Positions 1-6,855 of a stretch of DNA of 16,848 nucleotides are shown here, piece by piece. The notes beneath the pieces are model-generated. The model was not told where the DNA came from. It did not search any database and was given only the letters and a program-made list of their open reading frames with translations. The DNA is from JAKFVA01 sp046155225 (GTDB lineage Bacteria > Pseudomonadota > Gammaproteobacteria > Burkholderiales > Burkholderiaceae_C). Each line of letters begins with the position of its first letter. Positions within the stretch are counted from its first letter, which is position 1. The stretch is taken from the NCBI GenBank assembly GCA_046155225.1, contig JBJXED010000160.1:1-16848 (forward strand), written 5' to 3'. Both the position numbers and the translations under genes were made by a program.

Positions 1-632
1 GCGTGGACGGCAAAAACATGGAGCCGATGGAGAACTACGGCATTCAGGTGATGTCGATCGGTTTTCTGGTGGCGCAGGACGAGGCCATGATCTGGCGCGG
101 CCCGATGGCCACCCAGGCGCTGGAGCAACTGCTGCGCCAGACCAACTGGCGCGATCTGGACTATTTGATCGTGGACATGCCGCCCGGCACGGGCGATATC
201 CAGCTCACCCTGAGCCAGCGCGTGCCGATGACGGGCGCGGTGATCGTCACCACGCCGCAGGACATTGCGCTGCTCGACGCCAAAAAGGGCATCAAGATGT
301 TCGAGAAAGTGGGCGTGCCAATTCTGGGTATTGTGGAAAACATGGCCGTCCACGTGTGCAGCAACTGCGGCCATATCGAACATATTTTTGGCGTTGATGG
401 CGGCAAGAAAATGGCGGCTGAGTACAAGATGGATTATTTGGGCGCGCTGCCGCTCAACATGCAAATCCGCCTGCAGGCCGACAGCGGCAAACCCACCGTG
501 GTGGCCGACCCGGACGGCGAGGTGGCGGCGATCTACAAAGCCGTGGCGCGGCAGGTGGCCATCAAGATTGCGGCCAAGTCCAAGGACTTTTCCAGCAAGT
601 TCCCCACGATCAGTATTTCCAAAAACACCTGA
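1..632 (+). CDS. apbC: Mrp/ApbC-family P-loop ATPase, iron-sulfur cluster carrier (5' end missing)
   Basis: This is the C-terminal 209 residues of an Mrp/ApbC ATPase; the first complete codon is at base 3 and the gene runs off the left edge, so the Walker A motif is not in the window. Family proteins are about 360 residues and transfer Fe-S clusters to apoproteins in the cytoplasm. Visible hallmarks are the DMPPGTGD motif (window residues 58-65), the TTPQDIALLDAKKGI segment, and the C-terminal CSNC pair at bases 357-368, which binds the bridging cluster between two subunits. The GTG at base 3 is not a real start because homologous sequence must continue upstream. The gene ends 54 bp before the formate dehydrogenase beta gene on the same strand with no terminator between them, so co-transcription with that Fe-S-rich enzyme is plausible but not shown. 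Confidence 0.93.
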   Translation, partial: VDGKNMEPMENYGIQVMSIGFLVAQDEAMIWRGPMATQALEQLLRQTNWRDLDYLIVDMPPGTGDIQLTLSQRVPMTGAVIVTTPQDIALLDAKKGIKMFEKVGVPILGIVENMAVHVCSNCGHIEHIFGVDGGKKMAAEYKMDYLGALPLNMQIRLQADSGKPTVVADPDGEVAAIYKAVARQVAIKIAAKSKDFSSKFPTISISKNT

Positions 633-686
633 GCACAACAGCCTTCAGGTCAGGCGGCAGACAACATTTGCGGGCACAGTGGCGGC

Positions 687-2543
687 ATGAAACCCCAGGC
701 TGACGAACTCCCCGCTGTCGTGCTGGGCACGCCGCAGGCCTTGCGCCAAAGTCTCCAGCGCAGGGGCCAGCTCAAAGGCCGCCAGCCGGACGAAGCCTCT
801 GTAGCGCTGGTACAGGCGTTGATCGGGCCGCGTCCCGCCGCGGGCTACCGGCGCGATCTGCTCATCGAAACCCTGCACTTGCTGAGTGACTCGCAGCGCT
901 GCCTGCGTGAGCCGCATCTGGTGGCATTGGCCAGGCTGATGAATGTGCCGATGGCCGAGGTGTACGAGGTCGCCACGTTCTACCACCACTTTGAGGTCAA
1001 AGCCGAAGGCGTCCCGGTAGCCGCCGTGCGGGTGCGGGTGTGCGAGAGCCTCAGCTGCGAGCTGGCCGGGGCGCGCGACTTGCTGGCACATTTGCCCGCG
1101 CGCCTGGGGGACGCGGATATCGAGGTAGTGGCGGTGCCGTGCATTGGCCGCTGCGAGCAAGCCCCCGCCGCCGAAGTGAACCAGCAGGCCGTGGGCCACG
1201 CCACGCTGGACAAGCTGGCGTTGGTAGCCACCACGCTGGACAAGCTGGCGTTGGTAGCCACCACGCTGGACAAGCTGGCGTTGGTAGCCACAACCTCAAA
1301 AACGGCTTCCAAACCCGCCGAAAACCCATTTTTTGAATCAAATCAGCCTATTGCCAAGGTAAATATTGCATCTATAGCTACTGATTACATAGCATATGAC
1401 GCCTACCGCGCTGCCGGTGGCTACGCCCTGGCCGCTGCTGTTGCATGTGGTGAGCAAGGCCAAGAAGCCGTGCTGAAAGTCATGGAGGGTGCCGGCCTGC
1501 GCGGCCTGGGCGGCGCGGGCTTTCCCGCCGGACGCAAGTGGCGGATCGTGCGGGATCAGCCCGCACCAAAGTTGATGGTGGTCAATATTGACGAGGGTGA
1601 ACCCGGCACTTTCAAGGACCGCACCTACCTTGAGCGCGACCCGCACCGTTTTCTGGAAGGCATGCTGGTGGCCGCGCAGGTGGTGGGCATCAGTGCCATT
1701 TATATTTATCTGCGTGACGAATACCACGACTGCCGCCACCTGCTGGCGCGCGAGATAGCCGCGTTGCAAGCCAACCCGCCTTGTCCACTGCCCTTGATTG
1801 AGCTGCGCCGGGGCGCAGGTGCCTACATCTGCGGCGAGGAGTCGGCCATGCTCGAGAGCATTGAAGGCAAGCGTGGGGAGCCCAGGATGCGTCCGCCCTA
1901 CATCGCGCAAGTGGGGTTGTTTGGCCGGCCCACGCTGGCGCACAACTTCGAGACCCTGTACTGGGTGCGCGAGATTGTGGAGAAAGGCGCGCAGTGGTTT
2001 GCCTCACAGGGTCGCAATGGCCGCACGGGTTTGCGCAGCTTCAGCGTGAGTGGCCGGGTGAAAGACCCTGGCGTCAAGCTGGCCCCGGCGGGCATCACCT
2101 TGCGCGAGTTGGTCGATGAATTTTGCGGCGGCATGGCGGATGGGCACCAGCTCTACGCCTACTTGCCCGGCGGCGCATCGGGCGGCATTTTCCCGGCGCA
2201 TCTTGCCGATACGCCGCTGGACTTTGACACCCTGCAGCCGCACGGCGGTTTCATCGGCTCTGCGGCGGTCATCGTGCTCGGCCAGCATGACAAGGCACGC
2301 GATGCAGCGCTGAATGTGATGCGCTTTTTCGAGCACGAAAGCTGCGGCCAGTGCACGCCCTGCCGCGTCGGCACCGCCAAAGCCGCTGCGCTCATGCAAG
2401 CGCCGGTATGGGACAACGCCACGCTGGAAGACTTGAGCCAGGTCATGACGGACGCATCTATTTGCGGCCTCGGGCAGGCCGCGCCGAATCCTGTGCGCTG
2501 CGTGCAACTGTATTTTCCGCATGAGATTGGCGCTGCCATATGA
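687..2543 (+). CDS. fdhB: NAD-dependent formate dehydrogenase beta subunit (NuoE-NuoF fusion diaphorase)
   Basis: This 618-residue protein is the NADH-side subunit of a soluble formate dehydrogenase; it passes electrons from the catalytic subunit to NAD+ through FMN. Residues about 40-170 form a NuoE-like thioredoxin-fold [2Fe-2S] domain with ligands C119, C124, C152 and C156. Residues about 220-618 are NuoF-like: LRGLGGAGFP (271-280) and NIDEGEPGTFKDR for FMN/NADH, ICGEESAMLESIEG, an SLBB-like region, and a [4Fe-4S] site C553-x2-C556-x2-C559 with C593. The two halves are separate proteins (FdsG, FdsB) in Cupriavidus-type enzymes; a fusion is known in Methylobacterium Fdh1B. The linker (about 171-235) is odd: three identical ten-residue repeats and then a low-GC stretch. 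The start ATG at 687 has no clear Shine-Dalgarno. The stop overlaps the next start (ATGA), which implies coupled translation. A hydrogenase or other diaphorase subunit is excluded mainly by the downstream gene. Confidence 0.92.
   Translation: MKPQADELPAVVLGTPQALRQSLQRRGQLKGRQPDEASVALVQALIGPRPAAGYRRDLLIETLHLLSDSQRCLREPHLVALARLMNVPMAEVYEVATFYHHFEVKAEGVPVAAVRVRVCESLSCELAGARDLLAHLPARLGDADIEVVAVPCIGRCEQAPAAEVNQQAVGHATLDKLALVATTLDKLALVATTLDKLALVATTSKTASKPAENPFFESNQPIAKVNIASIATDYIAYDAYRAAGGYALAAAVACGEQGQEAVLKVMEGAGLRGLGGAGFPAGRKWRIVRDQPAPKLMVVNIDEGEPGTFKDRTYLERDPHRFLEGMLVAAQVVGISAIYIYLRDEYHDCRHLLAREIAALQANPPCPLPLIELRRGAGAYICGEESAMLESIEGKRGEPRMRPPYIAQVGLFGRPTLAHNFETLYWVREIVEKGAQWFASQGRNGRTGLRSFSVSGRVKDPGVKLAPAGITLRELVDEFCGGMADGHQLYAYLPGGASGGIFPAHLADTPLDFDTLQPHGGFIGSAAVIVLGQHDKARDAALNVMRFFEHESCGQCTPCRVGTAKAAALMQAPVWDNATLEDLSQVMTDASICGLGQAAPNPVRCVQLYFPHEIGAAI
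1201..1290 (+). repeat. Three perfect 30-bp tandem repeats inside the formate dehydrogenase beta gene
   Basis: Bases 1201-1230, 1231-1260 and 1261-1290 are identical 30-mers. Being a multiple of three they keep the frame and encode three copies of TLDKLALVAT (residues 173-202) in the linker between the NuoE-like and NuoF-like domains. The first copy is a natural continuation of the end of the NuoE domain, so the other two look like duplications of it. With no differences at any synonymous site, the expansion is recent or is being homogenised. Confidence 0.97.
1329..1394 (+). repeat. AT-rich patch resembling a Comamonadaceae dispersed repeat, in frame within the beta subunit linker
   Basis: The base composition falls sharply here compared with the surrounding GC-rich coding sequence. 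The patch begins TTTTTTGAATCAAATCAGCC and ends in TAGCTACTGATTACATAGCA, which matches my memory of the two ends of a short dispersed element common in Comamonadaceae genomes. It is read through in frame as residues about 215-236 of the beta subunit. A second, more intergenic patch at 5470-5517 shares AGCCT, ATTGCA/TTGCA and GCTA landmarks in the same order. The identification comes from memory and visual comparison only. Confidence 0.4.
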
Positions 2544-5425
2544 ATGCGCCGGGCTCACCGCGCGAAGTGCTGCCGCAAACCTTGGCGTTCACCCTTGATG
2601 GCGAAGCTGCCGTGGCGTTCGAAGGCGAAAGCATTCTGAGCGCCGCCCAGCGCCACGGCGTGCAGATTCCCCACCTGTGTTATTTGGAGGGGCTGCGCGC
2701 CGACGGCAACTGCCGCGCCTGTGTGGTGGAGATAGAAGGCGAGCGCGTGTTGGCCCCGAGTTGCTGCCGAAATGTGGTCGCCGGGATGGCGGTGCAGGCC
2801 AGCAGCGCACGGGCATGCAAGAGCCGGCAGATGGTCCTGGAGATGCTGTTGTCAGACATGCCGCAAGTGGGCTACAAGTGGACGGACGGTCTGGGCCATC
2901 AGCAAAAGGAGTCGAGCGTCGGCCAACACGGTGAGCTCAGCCAATGGGCCGCGCGCATGGGCGTGCAGGTGCGGCCTGAACTTCAAACCTTGCGCCGCCA
3001 GCAGCCGAAGGCAGACATCTCCCATCCCGCGATGGCTGTGAATCTGGACGCCTGTATCCAGTGCACCCGCTGCGTGCGCGCCTGCCGCGAAGAACAAGTC
3101 AACGACGTGATGGGCTATGCGATGCGCGGTTCGCACAGCAAAATTGTGTTTGACCTGGATGACGCCATGGGCGAATCGACCTGCGTGGCCTGCGGCGAAT
3201 GCGTACAAGCCTGCCCTACCGGCGCGCTGATGCCCAAGACGCAGATTGGCTCACAAATCGTCGATAAAAAAGTCGATTCGGTTTGCCCGTTTTGTGGTGT
3301 CGGCTGCCTGCTGACCTACAAGGTCAAAGACAACCACATTGTGAGCGTCGATGGCCGCGACGGCCCGGCCAACCATTCGCGCCTTTGCGTCAAGGGGCGC
3401 TTTGGTTTTGACTATGCGCACAGCCCGCAGCGCCTGACTAAGCCGCTGATTCGCAAGGCGGGTGTGGCCAAAGACCCGCAGGCGCTGAACCACTTGAACC
3501 GCGACACGGCAGACTGGAGCGAAGTCTTCCGCGTGGCCACCTGGGAAGAGGCGCTGGCCTTGACCGGCGGCACATTGAAGGCCCTGCGCGAGACGCACGG
3601 CCCCAAGTCCCTGGCGGGCTTTGGCTCGGCCAAAGGCAGCAACGAAGAAGCCTACTTGTTCCAAAAGCTGGTGCGCATCGGCTTTGGCAGCAACAACGTC
3701 GATCACTGCACGCGGCTGTGCCACGCCTCGAGCGTGGCGGCGCTGCTCGAAGGCGTGGGCTCGGGCGCGGTGAGCAACCAGGTGAGTGATGTGGAGCATG
3801 CCGGGCTGATTTTTATCATTGGCTCCAATCCGACGGCGAATCACCCAGTGGCTGCCACCTGGATGAAAAACGCCGCCAAGCGCGGCGCCAAAATCGTCTT
3901 GGCCGACCCGCGCATCACCGACATAGGCAAACACGCCTGGCGCACCTTGCAGTTCAAGCCCGACACCGACGTGGCCATGCTGAACGCGCTGATCTACACC
4001 GTGATTGAAGAGGGCCTGGTCGATGAGGCCTTTGTGCGCGAACGCGCCAGCAACTATGAAGCACTCAAAGCCAATGTGCAGGGCTACAGCCCCGAGGCCA
4101 TGGCTCCGATCTGCGGCATCCCTGCTTCGATGTTGCGCGAGGTGGCACGGGAATTTGCCACCACCAAGGCCGCCATGATTTTGTGGGGCATGGGCATCAG
4201 CCAGCACGTCCACGGCACCGACAACGCGCGCTGCCTGATTGCGTTGTGCACCGTGGCCGGCCAGATTGGCAAGCCCGGCTCGGGCCTGCACCCGTTGCGC
4301 GGCCAAAACAATGTGCAGGGCGCAAGCGATGCAGGCCTGATCCCCATGATGTTCCCCAATTACCAGCGCGTGACCGACAAGGCGGCACACGCCTGGTTTG
4401 AGGATTTTTGGGACACCAAACTGGATGCCGTGCCGGGCTACACCGTGGTGGAAATCATGCACAAAGCCTTGGCAGCAGACAGCGACCCGCACAAGATTCG
4501 CGGCATGTACGTGATGGGCGAAAACCCCGCCATGAGCGACCCTGATCTCAACCACGCCCGCCACGCGTTGGCATCGCTCGAACATCTGGTGGTGCAAGAC
4601 ATCTTCATGACCGAGACCGCCTGGCTGGCCGACGTGGTATTGCCCGCTACCGCCTGGCCCGAGAAAACCGGCACGGTCAGCAACACCGACCGCATGGTGC
4701 AACTGGGCAAGCAAGCGATTGACCCGCCGGGTGATGCCAGGGCGGATTTGTGGATCATTCAGCAGATTGCACAGCGCCTGGGATTGGCTTGGAATTACCA
4801 AGGCGAACATGCGGGCGTGGCAGAGGTCTATGACGAAATGCGCCGCGCCATGCACACCGCCATCAACGGCATTACCTGGGAGCGGCTGGAGCGTGAGTCC
4901 AGCGTTACCTACCCCTGCTTGACCGAGGACGACCCCGGCCAGCCTACCGTCTTCATCGACAGCTTTGCCACGCCCGATGGCCGCGTCAACCTGGTGCCCG
5001 CCGACATCATCCCCGCCGACGAGCGGCCCGATGCCGACTACCCGTTTGTGCTGATCACCGGCAGGCAACTCGAGCACTGGCATACCGGCAGCATGACGCG
5101 CCGCTCCAGCGTACTGGATGCGATTGAGCCCACCGCCACCGCCTCGCTATGCGGGGCCGATATGCTGGCGCTGGGGGTGCAGGAAGGCGACGTAATTACC
5201 GTGGCTTCGCGCCGCGGCAGCGTCGCCCTGCATCTGCGGCGCGACGACGGCACGCCGCAGGGCGCAGTATTCATTCCGTTTGCCTACTACGAGGCGGCCG
5301 CCAATCTGCTGACCAATGCCGCGCTTGACCCGGTGGGCAAGATTCCCGAGTTCAAGTACTGCGCGGTGGCGGTGATGGCAGGCGGGGTGGTGCAGGACAT
5401 GTCGGGTTATGGTGTGCAGCTGTAA
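2540..5425 (+). CDS. fdhA: Formate dehydrogenase alpha (catalytic) subunit, Mo/W-bis-MGD, cytoplasmic
   Basis: This 961-residue protein oxidises formate to CO2 at a molybdenum or tungsten bis-MGD centre. In order it has an N-terminal [2Fe-2S] ferredoxin domain (C47, C58, C61, C75), two [4Fe-4S] sites (C172/C175/C178/C182 and C215/C218/C221/C225), the cofactor-proximal [4Fe-4S] site (C249, C252, C256, C283, followed by K285), and the large oxidoreductase and C-terminal molydopterin-binding domains. Active-site residues typical of formate dehydrogenases are C394 followed by H395 (in HCTRLCH) and R564; RGQNNVQGASDAG is another family signature. Cysteine, not selenocysteine, is used. There is no twin-arginine signal, so it should stay in the cytoplasm. 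No cysteine occurs between 94 and 171, so the His-Cys3 cluster of NuoG/FdsA-type subunits is absent; the layout is closest to Methylobacterium Fdh1A as I recall it. The ATG overlaps the beta subunit stop. Whether it carries Mo or W cannot be read from the sequence. Confidence 0.95.
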   Translation: MNAPGSPREVLPQTLAFTLDGEAAVAFEGESILSAAQRHGVQIPHLCYLEGLRADGNCRACVVEIEGERVLAPSCCRNVVAGMAVQASSARACKSRQMVLEMLLSDMPQVGYKWTDGLGHQQKESSVGQHGELSQWAARMGVQVRPELQTLRRQQPKADISHPAMAVNLDACIQCTRCVRACREEQVNDVMGYAMRGSHSKIVFDLDDAMGESTCVACGECVQACPTGALMPKTQIGSQIVDKKVDSVCPFCGVGCLLTYKVKDNHIVSVDGRDGPANHSRLCVKGRFGFDYAHSPQRLTKPLIRKAGVAKDPQALNHLNRDTADWSEVFRVATWEEALALTGGTLKALRETHGPKSLAGFGSAKGSNEEAYLFQKLVRIGFGSNNVDHCTRLCHASSVAALLEGVGSGAVSNQVSDVEHAGLIFIIGSNPTANHPVAATWMKNAAKRGAKIVLADPRITDIGKHAWRTLQFKPDTDVAMLNALIYTVIEEGLVDEAFVRERASNYEALKANVQGYSPEAMAPICGIPASMLREVAREFATTKAAMILWGMGISQHVHGTDNARCLIALCTVAGQIGKPGSGLHPLRGQNNVQGASDAGLIPMMFPNYQRVTDKAAHAWFEDFWDTKLDAVPGYTVVEIMHKALAADSDPHKIRGMYVMGENPAMSDPDLNHARHALASLEHLVVQDIFMTETAWLADVVLPATAWPEKTGTVSNTDRMVQLGKQAIDPPGDARADLWIIQQIAQRLGLAWNYQGEHAGVAEVYDEMRRAMHTAINGITWERLERESSVTYPCLTEDDPGQPTVFIDSFATPDGRVNLVPADIIPADERPDADYPFVLITGRQLEHWHTGSMTRRSSVLDAIEPTATASLCGADMLALGVQEGDVITVASRRGSVALHLRRDDGTPQGAVFIPFAYYEAAANLLTNAALDPVGKIPEFKYCAVAVMAGGVVQDMSGYGVQL

Positions 5426-5432
5426 ATGAGGT

Positions 5433-5458
5433 TCGCCCGCAGGCGAGGGGGCTTTTTT
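5433..5458 (+). terminator. Weak possible terminator after the formate dehydrogenase genes
   Basis: Seven bases past the fdhA stop there is a 5-bp stem TCGCC/GGCGA with a CGCA loop, then GGGGGC and a run of six T. A second short hairpin, GGCTTT/AAAGCC (5450-5464), overlaps the T run. The stem is short and is separated from the T run by six bases, so termination would be partial at best. It lies exactly between the structural genes and the accessory block. Confidence 0.3.
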
Positions 5459-5469
5459 AAAGCCTAGCG

Positions 5470-5517
5470 AGCCTCTAGCCTTTGTTTTAATTGCAGGTCA
5501 CGCTATAAAAACCGTAG
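5470..5517 (+). repeat. Second repeat-like AT-rich patch, intergenic
   Basis: This 48-base stretch lies in the 129-bp gap between fdhA and the DUF3305 gene. It starts AGCCTCTAGCC and ends GCTATAAAAACCGTAG, and resembles in composition and landmark order both the patch at 1329-1394 and the dispersed Comamonadaceae element I recall. The similarity is partial and judged by eye. The candidate promoter at 5482-5509 lies within it, so the two readings compete or the repeat supplies the promoter. Confidence 0.35.
5482..5509 (+). promoter_or_regulatory. Candidate sigma70-type promoter for the accessory block
   Basis: TTGTTT at 5482-5487 and TATAAA at 5504-5509 are 16 bp apart, which is close to a consensus -35/-10 pair, 45 bp upstream of the DUF3305 start. 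Together with the weak terminator upstream it would let the accessory genes be expressed apart from fdhBA. The region is AT-rich, so chance matches are easy. Confidence 0.27.
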
Positions 5518-5554
5518 TTTCCAATGCTTGATCTGCAGGTCGGATAATGACGAT

Positions 5555-6136
5555 ATGAATGCCAACGTTTTCAGTTCACCCTCAGCGCAGGCCGCTCTCG
5601 ACGTTGCCGTTGTGATGCGCCGCGAGCGCCTGACTGGTGCAGCCGCGCGCTGGCAGGAGTGGCGCTGGACGCTGGACAGCGTGCTGCAGGATGAGCCCTC
5701 ATTTGGCCGCGAACCGCGCCTGCTGGTGCAGGGCGAGCACGAACAGCGCTGGCTGCATCCCGGTTTCACCGTGCAACTGCAGCAGGATGATGCCGAGGGC
5801 CATTACCTCAACGCCACCTCCGAGGCGCCGTGTTTTTGGGTCATGTGGCGCATGGACAACGTGGACAGCATGGGCGACGAACTGGTGGCGCTGCCGCTGG
5901 TGGTCACCCTCAGCTACTACCACGCCGGCCGGCTGCTGGATGCGCAGGAAACCGTAGAACAAGTGCCCGCGCCGCCGGAGGTGGTGGCGTTTTTGCAAAG
6001 CTTTGTTGATGCCCATTACGTGCCCGAGACCAAGCGCCGTCAGCGCCCGGTGAGCTTTCAGCCACTGCAAGACCGTTTTGGCAACCCGGCCTCGGTCAGC
6101 ACCGGCAAAAAGTACGGTAACGGGCCGCCGCAATGA
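5555..6136 (+). CDS. DUF3305 domain protein, formate dehydrogenase accessory
   Basis: This 193-residue protein matches what I know of the DUF3305 family, found beside formate dehydrogenase genes in beta- and alphaproteobacteria; its biochemical role is not established. Near the N-terminus is the typical VVMRRERLTGAAARWQEWRW segment, followed by a domain rich in Trp, acidic residues and short beta-like stretches, and a basic tail. It has no signal peptide, no membrane segment and no cysteine cluster motif, so a soluble cytoplasmic protein is expected. The ATG at 5555 is preferred to the TTG at 5528, because the nine extra codons lie in non-coding-looking DNA; no strong Shine-Dalgarno supports either. 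Its stop overlaps the start of the DUF3306 gene (ATGA), which indicates coupled translation and probably a joint function. Confidence 0.85.
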   Translation: MNANVFSSPSAQAALDVAVVMRRERLTGAAARWQEWRWTLDSVLQDEPSFGREPRLLVQGEHEQRWLHPGFTVQLQQDDAEGHYLNATSEAPCFWVMWRMDNVDSMGDELVALPLVVTLSYYHAGRLLDAQETVEQVPAPPEVVAFLQSFVDAHYVPETKRRQRPVSFQPLQDRFGNPASVSTGKKYGNGPPQ

Positions 6137-6855
6137 GCGAAGACGGTTTTTTAGGCCGCTGGGCCCGCCGCAAGCGCGATGTGCAGCAGGGCAAGCCGGT
6201 GGCCGAGGCGCTGCCGCCGGTGGCGGTCAAGGTAGCGCATGCGCAGACCTTGACCGCTGGCGCCGGAGGCTTGCAAACAGCCGCCATCCCCAATCCCGAA
6301 CAGGCCAAGCAGGCACCTGCTGAAGCGCCGCCCGAAGTCAAGCTGCCCACCCTGCAGGACGTGCAGCAACTCACGCTGGGCGGCGACTTCAAACCTTTCA
6401 TGGCACGCGGCGTCGCGCCCGAGGTGAAAAACGCTGCCATGAAAAAGCTTTTTACCGACCCGCACTACAACATCATGGACGGGCTGGACACGTATATCGA
6501 CGATTACTCCAAATTCGAGCCGATACCCGAGTCCATGCTCAAGCAAATGGTTAGTGCCAAGTTTCTCAAGCTGTTTGAAGAGGAAGAAAAACCGCCCGAA
6601 GGCGAGCCGGGCGAAGCCGCCGCCGCGCAAGCGGCTTTAGTTGCTGCAAATCCCGATAGTGACGCCACTCCAAACGTGGCAAAGTCCACGCCAGACCACA
6701 ATACAGCCTTGTCTGCCCGCGAAACGTCCGCCCAGCCCATGGCGGCGTGCACGGCAGACCCGCCACACCAAGACCCTCATGCCCACGACCTTGATTTGCG
6801 ACTGCAACCAGACCATGCCGCTCAACCCCAAAGCGTTGGGCGCGGCACTGAGTGA
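6133..6855 (+). CDS. DUF3306 domain protein, formate dehydrogenase accessory
   Basis: This 240-residue protein starts with the FLGRWARRKRD segment (residues 6-16) that is characteristic of DUF3306. It continues with a conserved core (residues about 70-155) containing LPTLQDVQQLTLGGDF, FMARGV, KKLFTDPHYNIMDGLDTYIDDY and an acidic end (LFEEEE). The last 85 residues are low in complexity, rich in Ala, Pro, Asp and His, and probably disordered. It has no signal peptide or membrane helix. The family occurs with DUF3305, a multi-cluster ferredoxin and a TorD-like chaperone at formate dehydrogenase loci; no activity is known. Its ATG overlaps the DUF3305 stop by four bases, and its own 3' end overlaps the ferredoxin gene by 77 bases, so three consecutive genes are tightly coupled. 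Confidence 0.87.
   Translation: MSEDGFLGRWARRKRDVQQGKPVAEALPPVAVKVAHAQTLTAGAGGLQTAAIPNPEQAKQAPAEAPPEVKLPTLQDVQQLTLGGDFKPFMARGVAPEVKNAAMKKLFTDPHYNIMDGLDTYIDDYSKFEPIPESMLKQMVSAKFLKLFEEEEKPPEGEPGEAAAAQAALVAANPDSDATPNVAKSTPDHNTALSARETSAQPMAACTADPPHQDPHAHDLDLRLQPDHAAQPQSVGRGTE

Noticed and set aside
1201..1290. CRISPR array reading of the three 30-bp repeats
   Set aside because: The copies are directly adjacent with no spacers and lie in frame within a conserved gene.
3251..5083. 610-codon open frame on the minus strand opposite fdhA
   Set aside because: It is a shadow of a GC-rich gene; its translation has no recognisable domain, and the plus-strand product carries all formate dehydrogenase motifs.
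6641..6778. 46-codon N-terminal extension of the multi-cluster ferredoxin
   Set aside because: It overlaps the DUF3306 gene in another frame, is low in complexity and adds no conserved motif; ATG 6779 starts just before the CDCN motif.
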